From NCBI GenBank assembly GCA_035236585.1, contig CP141127.1, positions 43,848,001 through 43,912,000 on the forward strand: DNA of 64,000 bases, read 5' to 3'. The notes below the pieces were generated by a model, which saw only the letters and a program-made list of their open reading frames with translations, was not told the DNA's origin and ran no database searches. Positions 23,190 to 36,300 of this stretch are shown piece by piece (position 1 is the first letter of the stretch; the number at the start of each line of letters is the position of its first letter). Both the position numbers and the translations under genes were made by a program. Source of the stretch: Warburgia ugandensis. Taxonomy: Eukaryota > Streptophyta > Magnoliopsida > Canellales > Canellaceae.

Positions 23190-24423
23190 TAAGTACACAT
23201 GTAACCTCAAATCTGCTAGAGAGCATCAATTCAACACAGCCTTTGAGGCAGCAAAATTAAAAGCTACAAATTCAGCTTCCATGGGAGGCTCAGTGATAGG
23301 CTTTTATCCCTTGCTATTCTCTTAAATAGTAACACCCCAAACATAAAAATGTAGGTTTTTTCTTATTCAGATCACCCACTTTAATTAAAATCCACAAATC
23401 TAAGAGGTACAAGATTATTAGTCTAAAAGGTAATCTTCAAATTCTTAGTCTCTACTAACTAGTGATATGCCCACTAAATCCTTTTCCAATGAAGGATAGC
23501 ATGGGCAATCTGAAACCATTAACATATAATGACAATGACATTATAAAAGAGTACATTCATATTTCAAAATAACTTGATGAATCAAATAATGCCATTGCCA
23601 TAGCGACCATTTTAGTCCATAAAGAGACTTGGCTAAAATGCACCTTTTACCCTCTAGAATTCCATCATGAAAACCCTTAAGAACCATCATGAAGATCTTT
23701 TCTTTCAAGTGACCATTGATGAAGGTCGACTTAATATCCATCTAGAGTAGTTCTAGAGCCAAGTGTGCAATTATTACCATCAAAATCGTCAGGTATATCT
23801 AAATACCAGAAAGAAAGTCTCATGATAATTGATGTCATCAACATGAGAACAACTTTGATAATTGATGTCTTCAACATGAGAAAAGCCTTAACAACCAACA
23901 TAAACTTATACTTTTTGGTTGAACCATTTAATTTTAGTAACCTTTTCAAGATCCATTAGAACCAATGGATTTATTGCTTTAAGTAGATCATCATAATCCT
24001 AAATTTGCCTCTTTATTAAGGAGCCATTTTTTCTTTCATAGAGGCTAGCCATTTATCATTATCATTAGCAACCACTTTGAAATAACTTATATGATCATCA
24101 TATATTTGAGGTTCATTGTCAACTATGACATCTTCTTTTCTCTCTCCTAACAGCACATGGTGATGCCTTAGGAAGAAGATGGTTTCCTATCTCTAAGAAT
24201 TCTAGAAGCAGAATCAAGCTTAGGAGAATGAATCTATGATCTTAATCAAATGACTAGATTTTTCCTCATGTGGTACTACCATGAATAGTTTAACATTCTT
24301 TAAAGGAACTCTAGGGCCCAATTCACATTCTAGAAAATATGCATCCCTACTTTCAATAACACTAACCCATTAGAGTGGTGATCCCAATTCACAATATTTT
24401 ATATGATTATACTTGTTAGTATT
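23190..24423 (-). pseudogene. Copia pol, reverse transcriptase and RNase H part
   Basis: This is the 3' third of the copia polyprotein. The integrase C-terminal region appears near 24290-24350 as 'VIESRDAYFLECEL'. The reverse transcriptase core is at about 23540-23741 (MDIKSTFINGHLKEKIFM, 'KSLYGLKWSLWQW'). The RNase H end is at about 23220-23300 ('EPPMEAEFVAFNFAASKAV'). Frames change and stops interrupt it. The RT catalytic YVDD segment was not located and is probably deleted. The right end is cut by the Tekay insertion and continues at 37776. Confidence 0.85.
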
Positions 24424-24994
24424 TGTAATGACCCCGAATTTTTATAAATTATTAAGAAAAATTAATAAAGTTTGAATTTTTAGAAATTCTAGGCTGGAAT
24501 ATTAGGTTATTGAAAATTCTCTTTTTATAAAGATTATATTATAAATTAAAACATAGAAATTATGGATGTACTTGAAAAACTAATCGAAACAACATTAAGT
24601 ACGTTCAATTCTGAGTTAAAATGAAAATTCCTTAATTTTTCCATTTGGGGTAAAATGGTAATTTTACCCATATCCCATATTCAATAAATAAGACCTCAAT
24701 ATTTATGAAGTACTTAGCAATACGATTCCAACGCCACTAAGTACGCTCGATTCTGAGTTCGGACAAATATTGCCTATTATTCTCCAATTTTGGAGTTAAA
24801 AAGGGCAAAAAGGTTTTTTCACATAAAAGTGGGGCTGACAAAGTGAGCCAACGTTCTAGAAGCACCAATAATTTCTCAGTGCATTATTGCTAGTAGTGGA
24901 GATTGTAGTGGGAATGGAGAATGCAGTAGTAATTAAAAATTCTAAAGTAATAAAATATCTTATCAAAAGAAATGATAAAAAATTCAAATTTGGC

Positions 24995-25002
24995 TATAAA
25001 TA
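24995..25002 (+). promoter_or_regulatory. TATA box of the Tekay LTR promoter
   Basis: GGCTATAAATA is a strong TATA match about 570 bp into the LTR and is conserved in the 3' LTR at 33908-33915. Transcription would start about 30 bp downstream, leaving a very long R-U5 portion. Confidence 0.6.
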
Positions 25003-26222
25003 AGTCCCAAAATTTTCCAAAAATTTTCACAACCTTAACCATAAAATTTCCAAATCTTCCCTGGAATTTCAGCCCCAAATTCCCCTTTATCCCTCCCCAA
25101 ACTCTCTTTTCCTTATTTCTCTCTCCTCATTCTAATTGGAACAAGAGACCTAAATTCAATTACGCACCCCGTTCCAAGAATAATCTCATCAATTACACCG
25201 TCCATAACATCCTATACTATAATATATACAAAATCCCCAAATCAATTTCAAGATCCAACGGTTCCAACAATAGAAATCACAAAAAGGTGGATAATGGGCT
25301 ATATTATCATCAACTGGTAATTCTCTCAAATTGGGCATCAATTATATTGTTTTTCTCCAATCAGGTAGGTGGAACTACTTCCCATACATATTTCTTATGT
25401 TTTAGTGTAATTTTTATTTTTCTGTAATTTAATTTGAATGAAAAATGGTAAAAATAAAGTAAATATCAAACCCTTCAATTTATGGTGATAGAGAGCTCAG
25501 ATGGAAAATCTGACCTTTCCAATCAATCTAGAAAGGTCAGAAACACCTAGGGTGCAATTTTCAAGAAAATCTAACAAGGTTTGAACCCTCAATTGAGAGA
25601 GATTAATTCTGGTGGGCCTACACCAAATCTGGACCCTGGGAACGGTTGTAAACTTCAATTTAAGATTGTGGAGTCATATAAATTCCAAATTGAGATCAGA
25701 AAGAAGCTATGGAAAGTTGTAATGTCTAGTTTCTAATGAAGTCATAATATTTCTAAAATTTATTTCTGTATTTTTCTGTATTTTGAAAATAAGTGTCCAA
25801 TTTCTAAGATCTTCAAGATCTGAGGTGATCAGATCTTGGAAATTTATTTTAGTGATGATATAATAATGTAATAAAGTAATATCTATGGTTAATTTGGACA
25901 GATCTTGCATAAAATAGGGGATCTACCCTTTATGGTAGAAAAACCCTAAAATAAAAATAAAAAAATACAAAGGGACTCACTTGATCAATGAGATCAAGTA
26001 TGATCAGATCCTTAGGATGGATTAAAGGAATGATATTATGATGGAATCTAGTTAGATCATGGATGAAATGTGACAAAATCAAGCAGATATGATTTTTGGA
26101 TCATAATGGATTAAAAGCCCTAAAGGTAATTAAAACCCTTGATCTAAAGAAAAACACCTAAGATCTAATCATTGGATGATATTTAAAGGTTTATAATAAT
26201 CTTAATAAAATTATTTTAATTC

Positions 26223-26320
26223 TCTTTTATTAGATATAGAAGTGTAAATGTGATTTATGTTTTAAGTTTTAATTGTCTTTTATTGGATATAGAAGTGTAA
26301 ATGTGATTTATGTTCTAAGC
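26223..26320 (+). repeat. ~53-bp tandem duplication inside the LTR
   Basis: The segment 'cttttattrgatatagaag' plus 'tgtaaatgtgatttatgtt' occurs twice in a row. The 3' LTR has the same pair near 35127-35220, so the duplication predates this insertion. Confidence 0.8.
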
Positions 26321-28434
26321 TAGAAAGCATGATAGTGTAATCTTTAAATTTTAGTATGCTATGCCCTAAATGAGTAATTTTTTAGTAGATTTGATTATCT
26401 TAGGATCATGTTAGTGTAAATTAGGATTTAAACATGATTTCATTATGATAGAAGATGTGTTTCATAACTTAGGATCATGTTAGTTTTATTTCACTAGCTT
26501 AAGTTACATTCATAGGAAGAATGTTAGTATATAGTTGTTAAACTCATATTTGATTTATGCTTTCAAGTTGATGATTTACTTATTGTCAAATTTTATTCAA
26601 TTGTTAAGTAATTGTTAAGATATAAGGAGCATAAATCACCAAAAATGTAAACTAATGAAATATAGAAATTCATGGACAACTAAGATGAATGAGTGATTTT
26701 GACTTAATAAGGGCTCTAGTTAGTAGGACAATATAAGGAATGATTTATCATTTCCTTGGCCCAAAGTAGGAAAATAATGAACATCCATGGATGACATTGT
26801 GCATATCCATGGAAATTAATTAAAATCAATTAGAGAAGGGACTTAAGGTAAAGAGCTCATAGGAACCTTGTCAAAGGTTGAGCTAGTACCACTCCAGTGG
26901 ACTCTGAACATTGTGGTTATAGGGGCTATACAAGAGCCAAGTGCTTTTCCCACAACTCCCATTGATGTAAGAAAGGTCTAAACACCTCCTTACATAAGGG
27001 TTGTATTAACTACTTTTTGAGCAAACTTTAACTGGTAAGTACTGGTCATCCATAAATAAGAAGGAGTTATCTAGTGATAGGAAGAAATAAATTATCTTCA
27101 ACCAAGTAAGACACTAACTGGTTGAATAATAATAAGAACATAAAAAGATAGCAAATTATCTAACCCTAATAAAAATAGTAAGTGAGATAAGGGTGATCAA
27201 TCAAGATGAGATCTTGTATGATAAAAAACAATAAGGAAAAAGAAACATCAATGTAAATTAGATTGTTATGTATGATATAGATAGTATTTGTATAGATGAT
27301 ATTAAACCTATGGATATAGGATATTCAAGGAAGAAAGATTCAGATCATCCTACATAAGGATGATCAAAAGACCATGTAGTATCTACCCTTGATTAGAAAA
27401 ATGACATTATACATATGATTTGACAGATATATGTTGATCGAAACTATGACAGATTTTAAGGAGTAAGAGTACCTTATTGAGGTAGGTGGATTATTACGAA
27501 TGCCTTTGCATGAAGATACATGTCTAATACATGATCTTATGTTTTGAAGTATTGACATGTATGATACCAAAATATTAAGGTAAATACCTCAAATTGAAAT
27601 ATGATCCAACCAAATGATGAGGAAAATAAGTATTAAATGGTCAAGTTGAGAATTGAGAACAACCCTAAGTGAATAGGAAAGTAGAAAATATTCCAATCCT
27701 AGATAAACAGACAGATAGTCTGATATGTATAAGTATTATTTTACATACAAGCTTGGAGGCTTATGGTTTTATTTTAAATAGGCGTAGGCCTGGGGATGTT
27801 ATGCTAGGAGAGTTAAAAGGGTTTGACCACCCACTCTCTGAAACTTGATGATATTGAATACCAAGCCTAAGAAAGGCTAAAAGTCGAGTGGGGCATTTAT
27901 GGGAAGGCCACCACTGTGACAGCCATGGTCCTCCCATATGGACATGGATATTGTAATTTCCACTGAGAATGGTATAAGTGGATTATTGAACAGTTATCTG
28001 GGCACGCTGTACGGATCAGACTGCAAGCATAGTAGTCCTTGATTATTTTGCATTATGATGTATATGAAATTGGCATAGTGAAATGCCTTAAGGGATGGCA
28101 TGATGAAATGTCAGGTAATTGTATATTACCAATATTTTTCCCAAGAAGGGAAATTCCCTGTATAGTAACTGGCTGAGATACAAATCTCTTATAATGAAAG
28201 GAGTTGATCAGCTTTGTATAGAAATGATTCTTGATTATTTTTACATTTTTAATGGATTTGTCCTTATACAATATGTATGCATAAAGGTGAACACAAATGA
28301 TAAGGAAATGAGATGTCCTTATAACTAATAGTTATTAATGAATGTGTTTATGATAGAAAAAATTATGGAATACTTGAATATTGAGATTATACTGTCAATA
28401 ACTTACATTCTTATCCCCTACCAAGCATAGCTTG

Positions 28435-28474
28435 CTGAGATATTGTAAATTTTTTAATGTTTACAATATCTCAG
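28435..28474 (+). other. LTR stem-loop, copy 4 (perfect 15-bp arms)
   Basis: CTGAGATATTGTAAA (28435-28449) and TTTACAATATCTCAG (28460-28474) are perfect inverted copies around a T-rich 10-base loop, preceded by TAGCTTG. Confidence 0.85.
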
Positions 28475-28755
28475 ATACAGAGAAGGAGACTTAGGAGCTC
28501 AAGACATGAAGAACAATTGAAGAATAAGTAATCAGGGTATATCCCTTGAAACATTGTATTAGAACATGTATTGAATTTTGAACTTTGTAATTTGGATTGT
28601 ATATTTGGACAAGTATTGTAAGGATACAATGGGCTGTGTACTGTGAACCACTAGAATTTTCGCTGCTTTCGTTTGCGAAATTTTTTTTACTCTAAGGGCC
28701 CTATCTTTACAAAATGTATTATAAAATGTGTTATAAAAACCCAGGTCGCCACAAT

Positions 28756-28768
28756 TGGTATCTGAGGA
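28756..28768 (+). other. Primer-binding site (initiator Met tRNA)
   Basis: TGGTATCTGAGGA begins two bases after the LTR end and matches the TGGTATCAGAGC primer complement at ten of its first twelve positions. Confidence 0.85.
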
Positions 28769-28882
28769 TTCATCTAGCCATAGTACAATCCCAATATGTC
28801 CAAGGGAGAATTGATAATCCAAATTTAGATTAAGATAGATATAGTATAAGGAATACTTATAGAAATTTTGGTTTATGAGCAG

Positions 28883-31800
28883 ATGTCGCCTAAGAGAGTT
28901 ACAAGGCAGACAGCTCAAGCTACTTCAGAAAACAATATGGAGGAATTATCAATGAGCAATATGGAAGAAATAGTAACAAGAGTATTGAGGAACCTTATTC
29001 CTAATATTCAACTGCCCCAAAGTTCATCACCTCTAGTTGAAGTTCTTAGTATACAGGCACAAGCTCAGCCTGAAGTTAGACCCCATACACCACCACCAAA
29101 GATTCCTACACCAGTACAGGGCCAATCTTCCCTTGTACCAAGTGAGGAAGTTCGCAATTCTCCATTAGCACCAGAAAAGATTGACCAAATGTTGCAAAGA
29201 TTTCAGAAGATGGTGATTGGATATAATGGCAAGGGTGAAGTAGAAAAGACAGAGGAATGGATCTACGAAGTAGAAAGAACATTTGATGTATTACATACTC
29301 CTCCCGAATTGAAGGTCAAATTTGCTACATACCTATTAAAACAAGATGCTGCTTTCTGGTGGAGATCAGCCAACAACACCTTCTTCTCAAATTCTAATGA
29401 GACTAATTGGGAGGAATTCAAAGAAGTTTTTAATACTAAGTATTTTTAACCATGTAAAATCAAGGAAGGAGAAAGAATTCTTGGAACTTAAACAAGGGAA
29501 CCTATCAGTGGTGGAGTATGATAATAAGTTTACCCAATTAAAGAGATTTGCTACACATATGTGTGACACCGAAAGGCACACTGTGGATAGATTTATGGAT
29601 GGACTACAGCCAGCACTGAAGGTGAAAGTGATGGGTACTAAACCCACCACTATGGCTGATTGTGTAGAGATGGCTTCTAGGTTTCAAGAAGAATTCAAGA
29701 AGACTCAAACCATTATGTTTGGAGGAGGAAACTACAACCAAAGGCCTTTTCATAAGGACAAGAGACCTTTCAACAATTTCAAACCCCCCAGAAATCAAGG
29801 GAATCATATAAAAAGAAGGCCTTGTCCAAAATGTAGACGATTCCATCCTGGAAATATGTGTCCCATTTCGATACAACAACGACCTCCGATCAGATGTTTT
29901 AATTGTGGAGAATTCAAGCATATCTCTGCAAGCTGCAACAAACCATTAGCTATTAAGGAGGTGAAACCAGACAATATTCCTCGTCACCAAGGAAGGATAT
30001 TCGCTATCACTGATGGCCAGGCTAGGCCGTCTAATGCGGTAATTGAAGGTACATTACTTGTATCTGACAACCATGCCAAAGTATTGTTTGATTCTGGATC
30101 TACGCATTCCAGTGAAAAACTTGGGATTCAATCTAGATGTAACAACTCCAGTGGGTAAAATAGTTAAATTACAAGAATACCTTCATAATGTACCAATAGA
30201 AGTACTGGGAAAAAGAAGAGATGTAGACCTCATTTTACTGAACATGGTGGACTTTGATATCATACGGGGTATGGACTGGTTAGCAAAATACTGGGTAGTT
30301 ATGGATTCTCACAAAAAGAAAATCACATTTAGCATACCTGGTGAGGAAGTAGCAGTACTATATGGGAAACAACATGACTTAGACAAATCCATTATTTCAG
30401 CTATGAAGACTGTCAAACACATGTCCAAAGGGTGTCAGGCATTTTTAGCAACAGTTGTTGCTTTGGATGTGAAATAGCCCAAGATAACAGAAATTGACAT
30501 AGTCAGAGAATTCCCAGACGTCTTTCCAGAAGAACTTCCAGGAGTACCCCCACGTAGAGAAATTGAGTTTACCATTGAAGTAATTCCTGGTACAACTCCA
30601 ATTTCTAAAGCACCTTATAGGATGGCCCTAGCAGAATTGAAAGAATTGAAGGGTCAGCTACAAGAATTGTTAGACAAAGGGTTTGTTAGACCAAGTAGTT
30701 CACCATAGGGAGCACCAGTAATATTTGTGAAGAAGAAGGATGGATCTATGAGATTGTGCATGGACTATAGAATGTTGAACAATGTCACAGTGAAAAATAA
30801 GTATCCCTTACCTCGCATTGATGATTTCTTTGATCAACTCCAATCTGCTAAGGTCTTTTCAAAAATCGACCTTAGATCAAGATATCATCAATTGCGTATT
30901 AAGGATGAAGATATACCCAAGTGAGCATTCATAACTTGGTATGGGCATTACGAGTTTCTAGTCATGTCTTTTGGGCTGACCAATGCACCTGCAGTGTTTA
31001 TAGATCTCATGAACAGAATCTTTAAGGAATTCTTAGACAAATTCGTAATTGTATTTATTGATGATATACTGATTTACTCTACTAGTATGGAAGAACATCA
31101 AGAACACTTACAAATTATACTAAATACCCTCAGACTTCATAAACTGTTTGGTAAATTTAGTAAGTGTGAATTCTGGTTAGAGAAGGTCAATTTCTTGGGT
31201 CATGTAATTTCCAAGAATGGAGTAGAAGTGGACCCTGCCAAGGTTGAAGCAATAATGAATTGGGAAAAACCTAAGACTGTAACAGAAATACGTAGTTTTC
31301 TGGGTTTGGCAAGATATTACAGTAGATTTATTCAAGGATTTTCTCGTATAGCCCTTCCTTTGACTTCGTTAACTAGAAAAGGGGTACAGTTCACTTGGAC
31401 AGATGAATGTGAGAATAGTTTCCAGGAGCTAAAAAAGAGGTTAACTACAGCACCAGTATTGACATTGCCATAAGGAAGTGGGGGATACGAAATATATTGT
31501 GATGCTTCAGGCAAGGGGTTAGGGAGTGTATTGATGCAAAATGGGAAGGTCATTGCATATGCATCTAGACAATTGAAGAAACATGAAATAAATTATCCAG
31601 TACATGACTTAGAATTAGCAGCTATAGTGTTTGCATTAAAAATTTGGAGACGCTATTTGTATGGAGAAAAATTCAGTGTATTCATAGATCATAAAAGTCT
31701 CAAATATATCTTCACTCAGGCTGATTTGAATATGAGACAAAGGAGATGGATGGAATACATCAAAGACTATGATTTTGCCATCCATTACCATCCTGGAAAA

Positions 31801-33284
31801 GCAAACATAGTTGCTGATGCATTAAGTAGACAAACAAGAGCTGTACTTACAAACATCACCATTAAATCAGCTTTTGTAGAAAGAGTCCTCAAGGCCTAAG
31901 AAGGGGATACAGTAACTCAGGGATTGTGTACAAAGATAGGGTTTTGTAAGGGTACAGATGGGGGTATACGTTTTCATGAGAGATTAGTGGTTCCTACAAA
32001 TACAGACTTGAGAAAAGAACTATTACAAGAATCCCATCAGTCTAAATTTTCTATACACCTTGGAGGTACAAAGATGTATCAGGATTTGAAAAGAAACTTT
32101 TTGTGGGAAGGTATGAAAAGAAACATAGGAGTGTTTGTGGCTAAGTATTTAAATTGTCAACAAGTAAAAGCTGAACATCAAAGACCACCTGGAATGTTAC
32201 AAACCCTGGAACTTCCAGAATGGAAATGGGACAATATCACCATGGATTTTGTGGTGGGATTACCAAAAACAAGGGAAGGTCATGATATGCTTTAGGTGAT
32301 TGTGGACAGATTAACAAAGTCAGCACATTTCCTTCCAATTAAACAAAACCAGTCAGTTGACAATCTAGCTAAGTTGTACATAAAAGAAATAGTAAGTCTT
32401 CATGGGAATCCTTTATCCATCATCTCTGATAGAGATGGGAGATTTACTTCAAGATGTTGGAAGAGCGTACAACAAGCATTGGGAACTTCACTTAGATTCA
32501 AGATCTGACATTTCATCCCCAAACGGATGGTCAATCGAAAGAACTATTCGGACAATCGGAAGATATGTTAAGGGCATGTGCATTAGATTGGAAGGGAAAT
32601 TGGGATGAACATCTTCCATTAGTGGAATTTGCTTATAACAATAGTTTTCATGCAAGTATTGGTATGGCACCATATGAAGCATTGTATGGGCGACCATGCC
32701 GATCACCAACTTGTTGGAGTGAAGTTGGAGAAAGGAAACTAATGAAGTCAGAACTAGTGGAACAGTGTACAAACAAGGTTAGAATGATAAAGGAAAGGTT
32801 GTTAACAGCACACAGTCGTTAGAAGAGTTACGCGGACAAAAGACGTAGAAATCTGGAATTCGATGTGGGAGAGCATGTGTTTCTAAAAATATCACCAGTT
32901 AAAGGGGTTATGAGATTTGGAACCAAAGGCAAACTCAGTCCTAGGTTCATTGGTCCATTTAAAATATTAGAACGAATTGGTATAGTAGCTTATAGATTAG
33001 CCTTACCACCACAACTCTCTGAAGTACACAATGTATTTCATGTATCCATGTTATGAAAATATCTACAAGATGATACTCACACACTTCAAATAATACCAGA
33101 GGAACTGAAGCCAGATCTAACCTTTGAAGAAAAAGCGATACGGATCTTGGACCATAAGGAACAGAAATTAAGGACCAAAACAATTCCTTTAGTCAAAATC
33201 CTATGGCAACATCACTCTGTCAAGGAAGCTACATGGGAAACAAAGGTAGAAATGAGGAAGACACATCCGAGTTTATTTGATTAA
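28883..33284 (+). pseudogene. Tekay gag-pol polyprotein, disrupted
   Basis: This encodes the particle protein and enzymes for replication and integration. Domains in order: gag (FQKMVIGY, LLKQDAAFWW); CCHC zinc knuckle at about 29895 (CFNCGEFKHISASC); protease with LFDSGSTHS (30085); reverse transcriptase with catalytic FIDD at 31054-31065; RNase H (YCDAS near 31500, [14 protein letters not shown] near 31800); integrase (MDFVVGLP near 32242, ISDRDGRF near 32420, then 'HPQTDGQS'); and a C-terminal chromodomain (LVKILWQHHSVKEATWE) ending with TAA at 33282. Breaks: frameshifts near 29447, 30110 and 32505-32560, and stops at 30475, 30706, 30922, 31471, 31897, 32293, 32819 and 33054. The integrase zinc finger reads KYLNCQQVK, so one Cys of HHCC is replaced by Tyr. 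The ATG at 28883 begins MSPKRVTR. Confidence 0.93.
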
Positions 33285-33320
33285 GTTATAGTATTACAAA
33301 TTTCGAGGACGAAATTATTG

Positions 33321-33334
33321 TAAGGGGGAAAGAT
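33321..33334 (+). other. Polypurine tract
   Basis: TAAGGGGGAAAGAT sits directly before the 3' LTR and follows the typical 'tttcgaggacgaaat' block of gypsy elements. It would prime plus-strand synthesis. Confidence 0.85.
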
Positions 33335-36300
33335 TGTAATGACCCTGAATTTTTGTAAATTATTAAGGAAAATTAATAAAGTTTGAATTTTTAGAAATTC
33401 TGGGCTGGCATATTAGGTTATTGAAAATTCTCTTTTTTATAGAGATTATATTATAAATTAAAACATAGAAATTATGGATGTACTTGGAAAACTAATCGAA
33501 ACAACATTAAGTACGTTCAATTCTGAGTTAAAATGAAAATTCCTTAATTTTTTCATTTGGGGGTAAAATGGTAATTTTACCCATATCCCATATTCAATAA
33601 ATAAGACCTTAATATTCATGAAGTACTTAGACATACGATTCCAACGCCACCAAGTACGCTTGATTCTGAGTTCGGACAAATATTGCCTATTATTCTCCAA
33701 TTTTGGAGTTAAAAAGGGCAAAAAGGTCTTTTCACATAAAAGTGGGGCCCAAAAAGTGGGCCAACGTTCTAGAAGCACCAATAATTGCTCAGTGCATTAT
33801 TGCTGGTAGTGGAGATTGTAGTGGGAATGGAGAATGCACTAGTAATTAAAAATTCTAAAGTAATAAAATATCTTATCAAAAGAAATGATAAAAAATTCAA
33901 ATTTGGCTATAAATATGTCCCAAAATTTTCCAAAAATTTTCACAACCTTAACCATGAAATTTCCAAATCTTCCCTGGAATTTCAGCCTCAAATTCCCCTT
34001 CATGCCTTCCCAAACTCTCTTTTCCTTATTTCTCTCTCCTCATTCTAATTGGAACAAGAGACCTAAATTCAATTACGCACCCCATTCTAGGAATAATCTA
34101 TCAATCCCACCGTCCATAACATCCTATACTATAATATATACAAAATCCCCAAATCAATTTCATGATCCAATGGTTCCAACAATAGAAATCACAAAAAGGT
34201 GGATAATCGGGCTATATTATCATCAACTGGTAATTCTCTCAAATTGGGCATCAATTATATTGTTTTTCTCCAATCAGGTAGGTGGAACTACTTCCCATAC
34301 ATATTTATTATTTTTTAGTGTAATTTTTATTTTTCTGTAATTTAATTTGAATGAAAAATGGTAAAAATAAAGTAAATATCAAACCCTTCAATTTATGGTG
34401 ATAGAGAGCTCAGATGGAAAATCTGAGCTTTCCAATCAATCTAGAAAGGTCAGTAACACCTAGGGTACAATTTTCAAAAAAATCTAACAAGGTTTGGACC
34501 CTCAATTGAGAGAGATTAATTCTGGTGGGCCTACATCAAATCTGGACCCTAGGAACGGTTGTAAACCTCAATTTAAGATTGTGGAGTCATATAAATTCCA
34601 AATTGAGATCAGAAAGAAGCTATGGAAATCTTGTAATGTCTAATTTCTAATGAAGTCATAATATTTCTAAAATTTATTTTTGTATTTTGGAAATAAGTGT
34701 CCAATTTCTAAGATCTTCAAGATCTGAGGTGATCAGATCTTGGAAATTTATTTTAGTGATGATATAATAATGTAATAAAGTAATATCTATGGTTAATTTG
34801 GACAGATCTTGGATAAAATAGGGGATCTACCCTTTATGGTAGAAAAACCCTAAAATAAAAATAAAAAAATACAAAGGCACCCACTTGATCAATGAGATCA
34901 AGTATGATCAGATCCTTGGGATGGATTAAAGGGATGATATTATGATGGAATCTAGTCAGATCATGGATGAAATGTGATAAAATCAAGTGGATATGATTTT
35001 TGGATCTTAATGGATTAAAAGCCCTAAAGGTAATTAAAACCCTTGATCTAAAGGAAAATACCTAAGATCTAATCGTTGGATGATATTTAAAGGTTTATAA
35101 TAATCTTAATAAAATTAGTTTAATTCTCTTTTATTGGACATAGAAGTGTAAATGTGATTTATGTTTTAAGTTTTAATTGTCTTTTATTGGATGTAGAAGT
35201 GTAAATGTGATTTATGTTCTAAGTTAGAAAGCATGATAGTGTAATCTTTAAATTTTAGTATGATATGCCCTAAATGAGTAATTTGTTAGTAGATTTGATT
35301 ATCTTAGGATCATGTTAGTGTAAATTAGGATTTAAACATGATTTCATTATGATAGAAGATGTGTTTCATAACTTAGGATCATGTTAGTTTTATTTCACTA
35401 GCTTAAGTTACATTCATAGGAAGAATGTTAGTATATAGTTGTTAAACTCATATTTGATTTATGCTTTCAAGTTGATGATTTACTTATTGTTAAATTTTAT
35501 TCAATTGTTAAGTAATTGTTAAGATATAAGGAGCATAAATCACCAAAAATGTAAACTAATAAAATGTAAAAATTCATGGACAACTAAGATGAATGAATGA
35601 TTTTGACTTAATAAGGGCTATAGTTAGTAGGACAATATAGGGAATGATTTATCATTTCCTTGGCCAAAAGTAGGAAAATAATGAACATCCATGGATGACA
35701 TTGTGCATATCCATGGAAATTAATTAAAATCAATTAGAGAAGGGACTTAAGGTAAAGAGCTCATAGGAACCTTGTCAAAGGTTGAGCTAGTACCACTCCA
35801 GTGGACTCTGAACATTGTGGTTATAGGGGGTATACAAGAGCCAAGTGCTTTTCCCACACCTCCCATTGATGTAAGAAAGGTCTAAACACCTCCTTACATA
35901 AGGGTTGTATTAACCACTTTTTGAGCAAACTTTAACTAGTAAGTACTGGTCATCCTTAAATAAGGAGTTATCTAGTGATAGGAAGAAATAAATTATCTTC
36001 AACCAAGTAAGACACTAACTGGTTGAATAATAATAAGAACATAAAAAGATAGCAAATTATCTAACCCTAATAAAAATAGTAAGTGAGATAAGGGTGATCA
36101 ATCAAGATGAGATCTTGTATGATAAAAAACAATAAGAAAAAAGAAACATCAATGTAAATTAGATTGTTATGTATGATATAGATAGTATTTGTATAGATGA
36201 TATTAAACCCATGGATATAGGATATTCAAGGAAGAAAGATTCAGATCATCCTACATAAGGATGATCAAAAGACCATGTAGTATGTACCCTTGATTAGAAA

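Larger units (their letters stand above)
24424..28753 (+). repeat. 5' LTR of the Tekay element
   Basis: It begins TGTAATGACCCCG and ends GGTCGCCACA. At 4330 bp it is 111 bp shorter than the 3' LTR, mainly because of one missing segment around 28650. It holds a TATA box at 24995, a short tandem duplication at 26223 and the conserved stem-loop at 28435. Confidence 0.95.

Noticed and set aside
24972..25427. 151-codon frame in the Tekay LTR, repeated at 33885-34340
   Set aside because: Both copies exist because LTRs are duplicates. Between them the reading frame shifts in the middle and returns, so the protein is not conserved, and it resembles no known domain.
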